64,000 nucleotides of DNA from contig JAPDKB010000009.1 in NCBI GenBank assembly GCA_029258795.1, forward strand, positions 40,677 to 104,676. Reading direction: 5' to 3'. This DNA is from an archaeon (GTDB taxonomy: Archaea; EX4484-52; WAPT01). A model generated the notes under the pieces. The model was not told the DNA's origin. It saw only the letters and a list, made by a program, of their open reading frames with translations, and made no database searches. Positions 57,001 through 64,000 of this stretch are shown piece after piece (positions within the stretch are counted from its first letter, which is position 1; every line of letters starts with the position of its first letter). The position numbers and the translations under genes were made by a program.

Positions 57001-60000
57001 TTCTGGAAGGTGGAGATATAGGATATGATAGAGGCAGCAGCGATCCGAACAACTTCATGAGCAACGTTGCTCATGCAACTTATGTTTCCGACATAACGAG
57101 CGATAATCCGGAAATTCTTGCAAAAGTCAGTGGTAATGAAAATCACCCCGTCATAGCGAACCTACCCTCTACAATTGAGGTGGCTGGAGGTACAGGATCG
57201 TATTATCCAGACAACGTCGATCCTGCCAACGGCGGCATAGCTTTGATGTACTGGCAAACTGATACAAGCAACGGTTTGATAGCTTATGACGGAATAAACG
57301 CAGGAAACAACGACAATGCAAGGGTTGTGTACATGGCCTTCAGTTTTGATGGGCTGGACAGCACGAATCAGGAAATACTGCTGAGGGATGCGATGAAATG
57401 GGTGACAAACATTTATGAGACGGGAGAGGTTGTTGATGAAAACGCATTTGTTAGGGTTTATGGAACGGAGGATGTATCTCTTACACTTGAAGCACCTTCC
57501 ACCATGAAGAGCAACAGCACAGCAATTGTGAATGTGAGCTTGAGTAACAATGGAGAGGAAAGTGTTGTGAAGCTCAATCTAATCATAAACATAACCAACG
57601 AGAGCTGCCCTTACCCGAACCCGGAGTATCAAAGGTTCAGGATAATTTCCGTAAATCAGGGAGATTTCAGGGAGTATGCTTATGATGATGTGAACAACGT
57701 AATCAACCTCAGCGGGCTGGAATTGCAGCCAGCTGAAAGCACAACAGTATCCTTTGAGCTAAGATCCCCAATCTGTTATTCCGAAGTTGTGTTCGGTGAT
57801 GCCGTGGTCGCTGAAGCGAAATACACGCCCGAGCACAACCTATCACTGACAAAGCAAACCAACATGAGCACAACCATAACCGTGCAGGCATTCAACAGGG
57901 GCCACATAAGTGCAAGCTTTGTGGAGAAGGAGATAAGCGTGAATGCTTCAACACTCATCCATCTAAGGTTGGTGAGCGATGGTGATGTGGACGTTACATC
58001 CATAGATTACGTTAACCTGACGCTACCGTTAAGCTATTCTGTTGATCCTGCCTCAATAAGCAACGGAGGAACCTACAACGCAACCACCCACACAATTGAG
58101 TGGCACAACCTTGGAAACCTCTCTCTCGGAAATTCCATAACACTTTACTTTATGGCCAACTCAAGTAGTGAGGGCACCTTCACAATGTACCCGTATGTAG
58201 TTTACAGTGATGCTGTCGGCAGCCAGACATCCACCAATGCGATCCAGCAGAAGGTCATAAAGCTACCTGTATCGCTCTCCCTGAATCCGAGCATCGTTAA
58301 GCCCGGAGGAACAACAACACTCACGGTTGTGGTGCTCAATTCCTACTCCTCTTCCATAACCTCGGTGAAAATAACTCCATCCATCCCTTCCAACTGGAGC
58401 ATATCCCCCTCACAAATTTCATACGATTCCATTCAGAGCGAGAATTCGGAAAGTGCCCAGTTCCTGGTTGAGGTTAGCGATAAGGTGGGCACATACCCAA
58501 TTAACATTGATGTAACCTATTATGACGTGAATAACGTGCTTGTAACAAGAAAGGAAAGTATAGATGTAGAGGTTGCCACGAGACCCGACATAAAAATAAT
58601 AAAGGAAGTTCCAAAAATACTGGGTGCAGGAAGCTCGGCAACAGTCCGCATATTTGTTTATAACGATGGCAATGATGTTGCCAGGAACGTCACTCTCAAG
58701 GAAAGTATAGATCCAAACCTGATTTCAGATGGCGGATCCGTTTCTAATTACGGAAGCGGAACATACAGTTCGGCTGACAGCACCATAACGTGGAGCTTGG
58801 GTGATATAGATGCTGGAGAATACGCATGGGTTAACTACACACTAACCAGCGGTTCAACCCAGTCGATCTACTGGATAAACACAACCGTAACATACCGCGA
58901 TGCCATGGATAACATCAAAAACACAACCAACTTAAAGCAGTTTTCCGTGAACGATTCAGCTGGCTTTGAGTTCAACATCGATTCCAACATAACCAGCATA
59001 CAGATCGATAGAGAGGGTAAGATAAGCGTAACGCTACAGTTCAATTACACGGTTAAGAACGTTGGAACGGTGGCAACCAAACCAAGGGTCCTCGTGGTTG
59101 ATGATCAGGGCGGAACTAATGGTGGAGACGGGAGTTCAGCATCAGAATTTTCCTCACTCCTCACCCAGCTCGGTTATGATGTAACTTTATGTACCTTGCC
59201 CGCTAACACGGATTTTGATTGCAGCGAGGGCTATACTCTAAGCTTGAGCTTCCTCCAGACCTTTGATGCTGTTGTCTGGAGCACCGGAGATTTGTATGGT
59301 GATACCATAGGCAACGGGGCTGGCAGTCAGGCAGAGCTGCTCTTGATTGATTACATCAACAACGGAGGAAGGTTGATTCTGGAAGGTGGAGATATAGGAT
59401 GGGATAGACGTACAAGCGATCCGAACAACTTCATGTTCAAGGTGGCACATGCAAAGTACATATCTGACATAAGCAACCAGAATCCTGAAACCCTTGCAAA
59501 GGTCACCGGAAACGAGAATCATCCTGTTATAGCTAATCTACCTGCAACTGTGGATGTGGCAGATGATCCGGGATCAACCTATCCAGACAACGTCGATCCT
59601 GCCAACGGCGGCATAGCCCTTATGTACTGGCAAACTGATACAAACAACGGTTTGATAGCCTATGACGGAATAAACGCAGGAAACAACGACAATGCAAGGG
59701 TTGTGTACATGGCCTTCAGCTTTGATGGACTTGATGCCACAAACCAAAATACACTTCTGAGGGATGCGATGAAATGGCTCACTGAAGACAAGTACAAAGT
59801 TGCAATTTCCCTGCCATCCAGTTTCAATGTTGAGGGCGGAGATTATGATAATGTGGTGGTATCAGGAGACAGAAAAATAGTTTACTGGTACTATTCGAAA
59901 AACGCTTCCTTCAGCCCCGGAGAGATGAAGAGCTTTGTTTTCAATGCAACAACAGATATGGAAGGATTTTTTGCATTCCAGCCGTTCATCAACACCTCCA

Positions 60001-63000
60001 TACCTTCAGACAAGATTCACTACAGCTATGATGATGGCCTGTTTTTCAAGACGAGAGCTGGAATAGCCAATGTAAGCACAATTCAACCATCACCTTATCA
60101 AGTATTTAGGGAGGGGGATGATTTTCTGATCAGAACAAATGTTACTGCAAGTGGAGGCAACATTTATGGTGTAGATGTCAAAATACTGCTCCCACCATCC
60201 CTTCAGCTCAATAATGCTACCGATACATTCCACATCGATTCCCTGCTTGAAAATCAGCATACCACTGTAATTTGGAATGTAACATCTAACAACATCGGAA
60301 CATTCGACATACTTGTTTACACTATTGCTACAGCAGGCACTCCAACAAACGACAAGACCTATGTGGTAATAAAGCCGGCTCTGAACATAATAGGTATTGA
60401 GGTTGCGCCTGCAGAGCTGGAAGCAGGAGACAGAATGGATTACATAGCGGTTTACATAAACAATACAGCTAATAAACAACACAACATAACAACTAGGGTT
60501 GCAATCTATAATGAAAGCTGGGATGTGCAAAACTTCGGTCCTTCTGCCAGTGAGACCATAACTAACTATTCCGTTGGCTCTGGAGTAATTGCTATAGCAA
60601 ACTTCACCAACAATAGCAATGGCTATATCGTACCCGCCACCCAGCCAAATGGCACGTATTATGTTAAGGCGATCTCAACCCCAGACAATCTGCACAGCGT
60701 TACCAAAAACACTACGTTCAGAATAGTTAAGGTTGTTATGATTCCGGCCCTCAACACCACAACCATAGATGTTAATGAAACCGTACTTCTGAACATAACA
60801 GTATGGAATGACTGGAGCTCGCAGGTAAGCTATGCTCTTTCAAGCATCACAATTCTCAACGAAAGTGGCGCTGACGTGACACCCCGCTGGGAGGTTTCAT
60901 CCTTGCCTTATCAAAAAGCAATAGCTGGCATGAGTCGTGACTATCTTGTGGCCACCGTAACATCTCCGTCTGATCCAACCAAAGTCAGGGCTGGGAACTA
61001 CACCATCATTGCAAGAGTTAACTACACGGATCCAAACGGCAGGCAGAAAAGCAGGGAGGTAAAAGTAAACTTGACAGTGAGAGAACATCCCCAGCTCAGC
61101 GTTCACGTTTCCTCCCCACCAAGATTGCCCATCGGCACCAACAAAACCGTAAATGTTACCATCAAGAATACCGGAAACATAGATCTTTTCAACCTCAACA
61201 TAACTCTCAAAATCTACGATGCAATCTCCAAGCTGGTCAGCTGGATCATCCAGCCCATCTATCAGCTCATAGATCTGCTGGTTGGAGAGGAAAAGACCGT
61301 GAGCTTTCAGCTTACAATACCAAACAACGAAACTCTCGGTGTTTACAACATAACCGCCATAGTAACCCACCAGAAGATAAACGTTTCCAACTACACCCTT
61401 GCGAACGTGACGAAGGATGTTTATATTACTAAAGTTAGCGTGCCTGCTCCTGAGTTCGAGCCCGGGGATGTCATATCTTGGGTTAACGCAACGGTGGTGG
61501 ATTACTCTCCCTACGATGGTTATGATGTAAAGGCCAGAGCTTTCATCTACAACGAGAGCTATGCTTTACAAAGCTTCTTCCCCTACTGGGATGAGGCATC
61601 CTTTGTTATAAACCCGAGCGAGGCAGTGACGGTAAGCTGGAACAACAACAGCAACGGTTATGTTATTCCACAAGATCAGCCAAAAGGCATCTATTATGTT
61701 TACGTCAACATAAGCTATGCTGACAACGTCACCGACAGCAACAGAACTACCTTCCGGATCGTTAAGAACGAGTTCATCTCGCACCTTCAGCCGTTAGTGT
61801 TGCAGTTTGGGGGAAGTGCAATTCACAACATCACAATCTATAACGACTTCTCAAACAACATCTCCGTAAGCACAGAGGTCGAGATTTACAACTCCACCAA
61901 TCACAACGTCACATCTCTGTGGCGCATCCAGCCACTTAATTCCTATGCTTCGTTCAGTTTTGTCCTGCAGGGAAAGAGCTCAATTAACGCAACCTACAAC
62001 ATAACCACACCATTATCCCCTAGAGATGTGAGATCTGGAAACTACACCTTGAGAGACAAAATAATATATACTGATCCGAACAACGTGACCAAGGAAAGGG
62101 TTATCAACACCACTCTAAAAGTTCTGCCTTTTTACAACGCTTCGGTAAATGTGCAAGCTAACGACATGCCTTTGGGCGTGCCCTCTCCGGTTTCAGTGCT
62201 GATAAGGAATGAAGGTAATGATGACCTCAAGAATGTGAATGTGACCATCGAGATTTACAACACCAGCTGGGATAGAATGGAATGGAGTGTAAGCCCACCG
62301 AACACAAGCGTTGATGTGCTGTTTAGAGGTGAGAAAGAAATCGTATTTACGGTTTACGTTCCAGAAAGTGCCCAATTAGGTAAATACTATGTGAAGGCGA
62401 TAGTAAATTATACTCCGACAAACACAACAACGGCCGTAGATGAGTTTAACCTGACAAGAGATATCGCGATGAAAGTCAGCAATTACCCATTTGAAATTGA
62501 AGCAGGAGACAAACTATTGAACATAACGGCGAACGTTACCAATGTTAACAATAACAATAATTACAATGTTACCGTCTGGATAAACATTTATGATCCCGAT
62601 GGCATTCTTCAGGAATGGGGACCAAATGGGACTGAAAAGAAAAAGAACATAACAAACATTGCTCCATCACAGAGCGTACTCCTGTGGTGGGACAACAGCA
62701 GTTATGGTTACGACACTCTACCCAGGCTTAAAACCGGAAATTATACGATAGAGGCTGTTGCAAACGTCACGAACATAAATGCCATAAGGAAAGCTTACAC
62801 AAAAACTCTCAGAGTTGTGGAAGTATACGGAGTTGCAACAGCCACTCCAGAAGTTATAGGAATAAACGAAACCACACACTATAACGTTTCGGTGCACAAT
62901 GGCTTTAGTCAGGGTATAGAGTTCAACATAACCGACGTGAGAATCTATAATGAGAGCGGGTTCGATGTCACACCCTACTGGAAGATAACACCAACTTTCG

Positions 63001-64000
63001 TCAGGCTTTACGTAGGAGGGAAGGAAATCAACCACACGATAATTAACATAACATCCCCATCCAACCCACTACTTGCCAAGCCCGGTAACTATACCATCAA
63101 TGCCACCCTAACATATGTTGATCCCAATGGCAACATAAAGAGCAAGGTAGCCAGCAAAACGATAACCCTCGTCTACCTGAAAGAAGTCAGAGCGATGAAA
63201 ATAAAGCTTGAGATGCGCGATGCGCTCAGCAAAGCGCTGAACAACACAATAGCAGTCAACATCACAAATGTGGGTAACGTTGAATTTGATGCGAACGTCA
63301 CACTCACCGTCATAAACGAGTCATGGCAGACAACACCGGCTTTCAAAATCATCCATATCCCTCTTGGAGGGTACAATACCACGACTTTCATGCTTGAAGT
63401 GCCGGCTAACGCATCGCTGAACACCAGCTACACCCTGCTAGCCAGAGCCTGTACAGACCTGTGCTTCAACACAACGAAAATTTTCACGGTCAAGGATGCG
63501 ATAAATGTGGAGAGTGTCTACACGAATCTGACAGTAAATGAAGCTGAACCGTCAACACCTTTCAAACTCTATGCCGTCATCAATAACTCGCATGAAGCCG
63601 ATGTTCTGGTGAGTTTAACCCCAGAAGTTGTAGGTGAGGAGCCCTTACCCCCTGCTTACTGGAATTTATCAAACATAAGTGTCAGCGTGCCTGCCAACTC
63701 ATCTCTGATAGTTGAATGGAATGCTTTCATCAATTCCACCACATCGCCAGCATCTTACATTATCAGAGTTAATGCGACTTACGGTGAAGGAGGGGTTGAT
63801 GCTGGAAACACAACCCTTAATGTGAGCACCGTCCAGCCAAGCACGAAGATTTCTCCCCCCTCCGTAGATTATAATCAGAATTCCGACATAACCGTTAGCC
63901 TTACGAACTTGTGGTGGAGTCAGAGCTTCAATGTAAACGTGACCCTCTTGGGTATTTTCAACGAAAGCGGAAATGTGACCGCTTACTGGAACGTTTCAAA
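54030..64000 (+). CDS. Giant secreted repeat protein (more than 3,300 aa, runs off the right edge)
   Basis: A single frame is open from the ATG at 54030 to the window end (3,323 codons). It starts with a signal peptide (hydrophobic residues about 9-26). Next are a region with W-V-D-V-T-E and D-T-D-N-D-G-R-Y-D-Y-V-E-W near residues 270-295 (possible calcium-binding D-x-D-x-D-G), many DUF11/CARDB/NEW3-like beta domains, and two nearly equal alpha/beta domains (about residues 895-1130 and 1687-1920; V-L-V-V-D-D-Q-G-G, D-A-V-V-W-S-T-G-D, G-G-R-L-I-L-E-G-G-D-I-G) resembling a flavodoxin/glutamine-amidotransferase fold. From about residue 2120, tandem units of about 345 residues follow. Asn-x-Ser/Thr sites are very dense. 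It is probably a glycosylated cell-surface or adhesion protein. Confidence 0.9.
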   Translation, partial: MVSASRKAVSGIFFIFLISFLGFLLCSQNSSSYADSNKLHIQSIEEGNTYYNITVKGQVGETFNLVITSKSDGNTVFSKKSIIPESGSYSFIISKTLLNGGVDQYNMIVTPLQKNPLAIQTSINEESKKTFTKKPRIRMADAYLRSLVSGKAARRVDIPSLVLENPDFAEIYVLEAEVGKPVKVAAIRKYVPSRSKSNSDLYTLGTTSDSMEVFELPAPQKKEFPIKRSRRGAKQVVISYPAHLTNVKASTSVPETLIEPRLYHVINGKWVDVTEKENVTFMDTDNDGRYDYVEWIVPHTSEQIYVVGEGSGTGKESVNVRRDVPSAVGTGKNFTVTLVVYNDGDKPAYNLTINETLSSAEVWIVADSGDGSVSGNVISFFLDVLYPDESHTFRYVITAPQTESTLQIHYNLTYNNESGAFFSLSDPTPSSIISKQKFGRIQMLMKANQTIMNGIATNFSVIVVNTGNGKVPANTKVWVDIPEQWDMIDYGSAIYTTIVFPQTVTSDDLEQSYFYGRAIDDRKVTLFYDDMESGYVFYADGTNCQSGDTCARGYGKFDACDDNNGDYIFCTEPYGVNGSRMLRMVDWDTWDTSKGLMKTVNTAGFSKVYLDFYAVANSLDRNNEYCQITVQDSDSIEIAYTLPNNDACEIGTTTPTDSDWANCHHVIDLTRVPGLTLGGDITVHVGADESGLRDYCHYDEFKIIGEKLSPTREQNTTMKYYTGVLDGSMDYVQNITVTVEISKYDPTGSVYVGNNRPDVELYIDDGTSYKLLGTFNLPSYYGGSSSITPTNFTIIIDDPAILSVWKTNTSARNIALRIVDLDYDTSSSSYDEVNLTGMWVQLNRDAQHTIKKLEWQLPVDLNESSNHTFYFVAKPNQAGLYSISIHANQSFMPKVLVVDDQGGSDAGDGSTASEFSSLLTQLGYDVTLCTLPANTDFDCSEGYTLSLSFLQTFDAVVWSTGDLYGDTIGNGAGSQAELLLIDYINNGGRLILEGGDIGYDRGSSDPNNFMSNVAHATYVSDITSDNPEILAKVSGNENHPVIANLPSTIEVAGGTGSYYPDNVDPANGGIALMYWQTDTSNGLIAYDGINAGNNDNARVVYMAFSFDGLDSTNQEILLRDAMKWVTNIYETGEVVDENAFVRVYGTEDVSLTLEAPSTMKSNSTAIVNVSLSNNGEESVVKLNLIINITNESCPYPNPEYQRFRIISVNQGDFREYAYDDVNNVINLSGLELQPAESTTVSFELRSPICYSEVVFGDAVVAEAKYTPEHNLSLTKQTNMSTTITVQAFNRGHISASFVEKEISVNASTLIHLRLVSDGDVDVTSIDYVNLTLPLSYSVDPASISNGGTYNATTHTIEWHNLGNLSLGNSITLYFMANSSSEGTFTMYPYVVYSDAVGSQTSTNAIQQKVIKLPVSLSLNPSIVKPGGTTTLTVVVLNSYSSSITSVKITPSIPSNWSISPSQISYDSIQSENSESAQFLVEVSDKVGTYPINIDVTYYDVNNVLVTRKESIDVEVATRPDIKIIKEVPKILGAGSSATVRIFVYNDGNDVARNVTLKESIDPNLISDGGSVSNYGSGTYSSADSTITWSLGDIDAGEYAWVNYTLTSGSTQSIYWINTTVTYRDAMDNIKNTTNLKQFSVNDSAGFEFNIDSNITSIQIDREGKISVTLQFNYTVKNVGTVATKPRVLVVDDQGGTNGGDGSSASEFSSLLTQLGYDVTLCTLPANTDFDCSEGYTLSLSFLQTFDAVVWSTGDLYGDTIGNGAGSQAELLLIDYINNGGRLILEGGDIGWDRRTSDPNNFMFKVAHAKYISDISNQNPETLAKVTGNENHPVIANLPATVDVADDPGSTYPDNVDPANGGIALMYWQTDTNNGLIAYDGINAGNNDNARVVYMAFSFDGLDATNQNTLLRDAMKWLTEDKYKVAISLPSSFNVEGGDYDNVVVSGDRKIVYWYYSKNASFSPGEMKSFVFNATTDMEGFFAFQPFINTSIPSDKIHYSYDDGLFFKTRAGIANVSTIQPSPYQVFREGDDFLIRTNVTASGGNIYGVDVKILLPPSLQLNNATDTFHIDSLLENQHTTVIWNVTSNNIGTFDILVYTIATAGTPTNDKTYVVIKPALNIIGIEVAPAELEAGDRMDYIAVYINNTANKQHNITTRVAIYNESWDVQNFGPSASETITNYSVGSGVIAIANFTNNSNGYIVPATQPNGTYYVKAISTPDNLHSVTKNTTFRIVKVVMIPALNTTTIDVNETVLLNITVWNDWSSQVSYALSSITILNESGADVTPRWEVSSLPYQKAIAGMSRDYLVATVTSPSDPTKVRAGNYTIIARVNYTDPNGRQKSREVKVNLTVREHPQLSVHVSSPPRLPIGTNKTVNVTIKNTGNIDLFNLNITLKIYDAISKLVSWIIQPIYQLIDLLVGEEKTVSFQLTIPNNETLGVYNITAIVTHQKINVSNYTLANVTKDVYITKVSVPAPEFEPGDVISWVNATVVDYSPYDGYDVKARAFIYNESYALQSFFPYWDEASFVINPSEAVTVSWNNNSNGYVIPQDQPKGIYYVYVNISYADNVTDSNRTTFRIVKNEFISHLQPLVLQFGGSAIHNITIYNDFSNNISVSTEVEIYNSTNHNVTSLWRIQPLNSYASFSFVLQGKSSINATYNITTPLSPRDVRSGNYTLRDKIIYTDPNNVTKERVINTTLKVLPFYNASVNVQANDMPLGVPSPVSVLIRNEGNDDLKNVNVTIEIYNTSWDRMEWSVSPPNTSVDVLFRGEKEIVFTVYVPESAQLGKYYVKAIVNYTPTNTTTAVDEFNLTRDIAMKVSNYPFEIEAGDKLLNITANVTNVNNNNNYNVTVWINIYDPDGILQEWGPNGTEKKKNITNIAPSQSVLLWWDNSSYGYDTLPRLKTGNYTIEAVANVTNINAIRKAYTKTLRVVEVYGVATATPEVIGINETTHYNVSVHNGFSQGIEFNITDVRIYNESGFDVTPYWKITPTFVRLYVGGKEINHTIINITSPSNPLLAKPGNYTINATLTYVDPNGNIKSKVASKTITLVYLKEVRAMKIKLEMRDALSKALNNTIAVNITNVGNVEFDANVTLTVINESWQTTPAFKIIHIPLGGYNTTTFMLEVPANASLNTSYTLLARACTDLCFNTTKIFTVKDAINVESVYTNLTVNEAEPSTPFKLYAVINNSHEADVLVSLTPEVVGEEPLPPAYWNLSNISVSVPANSSLIVEWNAFINSTTSPASYIIRVNATYGEGGVDAGNTTLNVSTVQPSTKISPPSVDYNQNSDITVSLTNLWWSQSFNVNVTLLGIFNESGNVTAYWNVS
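56763..57024 (+). repeat. 262-bp perfect direct repeat, copy 1 (inside the giant gene)
   Basis: Identical by eye to 59139-59400, at an offset of 2,376 bp (792 codons, in frame). It encodes the first part of the alpha/beta domain. A second near-identical block follows at 57204 to about 57345 with the same offset, separated by a clearly diverged stretch. Confidence 0.85.
59139..59400 (+). repeat. 262-bp perfect direct repeat, copy 2 (inside the giant gene)
   Basis: Second copy of the block at 56763-57024. The companion block at 59580 to about 59721 matches 57204-57345 with only a few differences. The stretch between them (59401-59579) differs strongly from 57025-57203 in DNA and protein. Confidence 0.85.
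60390..64000 (+). repeat. Tandem units of about 1.03 kb (about 345 aa) in the giant gene
   Basis: Equivalent motifs recur with a period of roughly 1,020-1,050 bp. V-N-E-T-V-L-L-N-I-T-V-W-N-D near 60775, a related I-T-I-Y-N-D near 61830, V-S-V-H-N-G near 62885 and V-S-L-T-N-L near 63895 form one series. R-A-G-N-Y-T-I near 60990, R-S-G-N-Y-T-L near 62032 and K-P-G-N-Y-T-I near 63080 form another. Three full units and part of a fourth lie in the window. The units differ in DNA, so they are old duplications. Confidence 0.7.

Noticed and set aside
56862-57146. Minus-strand open frames of about 94 aa at 56862-57146 and 59238-59522 with identical C-termini
   Set aside because: They are the antisense of the 262-bp repeat inside the giant plus-strand gene, have no ribosome-binding site and no recognisable domain.
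60090-63424. Several minus-strand frames of 70-160 aa under the giant gene
   Set aside because: They lie antisense to a continuous, clearly coding frame with dense sequons and repeated domains, and their predicted proteins look like random cysteine/tyrosine-rich translations.
36322-64000. Any rRNA gene, origin of replication or plasmid/viral replication module in the surface region
   Set aside because: I saw no rRNA-like sequence, no Orc1/Cdc6 gene, no origin-type repeat cluster and no viral structural or replication genes.

Overview
The window is archaeal chromosome. It has the archaeal ribosomal-protein supercluster with archaea/eukaryote-only members (L14e, L34e, L19e, L32e, S4e, Rpp29, SUI1), the SecY and EMC3/DUF106 membrane proteins, Cbf5, an archaeal ether-lipid prenyltransferase, an archaeal-type MetRS and intron-bearing tRNAs. 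TATA-like boxes commonly lie 22-30 nt before the start codon, suggesting many leaderless transcripts, while operon-internal genes carry GGTGA-type ribosome-binding sites. The lineage cannot be fixed from sequence alone; a euryarchaeal or DPANN-type (for example Aenigmarchaeota-like) archaeon is a low-confidence guess.

Layout. 1-1 kb: an edge-truncated unknown gene, an integrase remnant and an intron-containing tRNA-Ser. 1-18.1 kb: one tightly packed minus-strand operon from rpl3 (transcribed first) to cbf5, a Trm112-like gene and a SIS-domain isomerase. It contains an unexpected small zinc-ribbon gene, and lysine-rich tails that are nearly the same DNA in L32e and S3. 18.3-20.4 kb: a membrane protein, a GNAT acetyltransferase, an intron-containing tRNA-Val and an AT-rich orphan. 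20.4-26.2 kb: a minus-strand operon with a retropepsin-like peptidase, a degenerate ATP-grasp protein, a RimK-like ligase, DUF72, a DUF1704 (MATCAP-like) peptidase and MetRS; it looks like a module that adds and removes residues at protein C-termini. 26.2-36.2 kb: mixed housekeeping genes (four radical-SAM or related enzymes, Nudix, MNT/HEPN, endonuclease IV, DGGGP synthase, HD protein, E1-like enzyme, NcsA/TtuA thiolase). Within it lies a small candidate RiPP locus: an 86-aa peptide with a duplicated S-C-K-L-A-C motif followed by a SPASM radical-SAM maturase whose N-terminal recognition domain is out of frame at an 8-nt homopolymer.

36.3-64 kb is a cell-surface region. It holds a 1149-aa secreted, sequon-rich protein; a membrane HExxH protein; a coiled-coil/SHOCT-like protein divergent from a MoxR ATPase; a minus-strand run of membrane-anchored beta-sandwich proteins with a MinD/ParA ATPase; a cluster of four paralogous secreted proteins in A-B-A-wHTH-B order; and a giant secreted protein of more than 3,300 aa that runs off the right edge. 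The four-paralogue cluster is bounded by a perfect 22-bp inverted repeat. The giant gene contains a 262-bp perfect internal duplication and about 345-aa tandem repeats. Together this region looks like a surface-filament or S-layer locus with its own anchoring proteins, ATPases and one small regulator.
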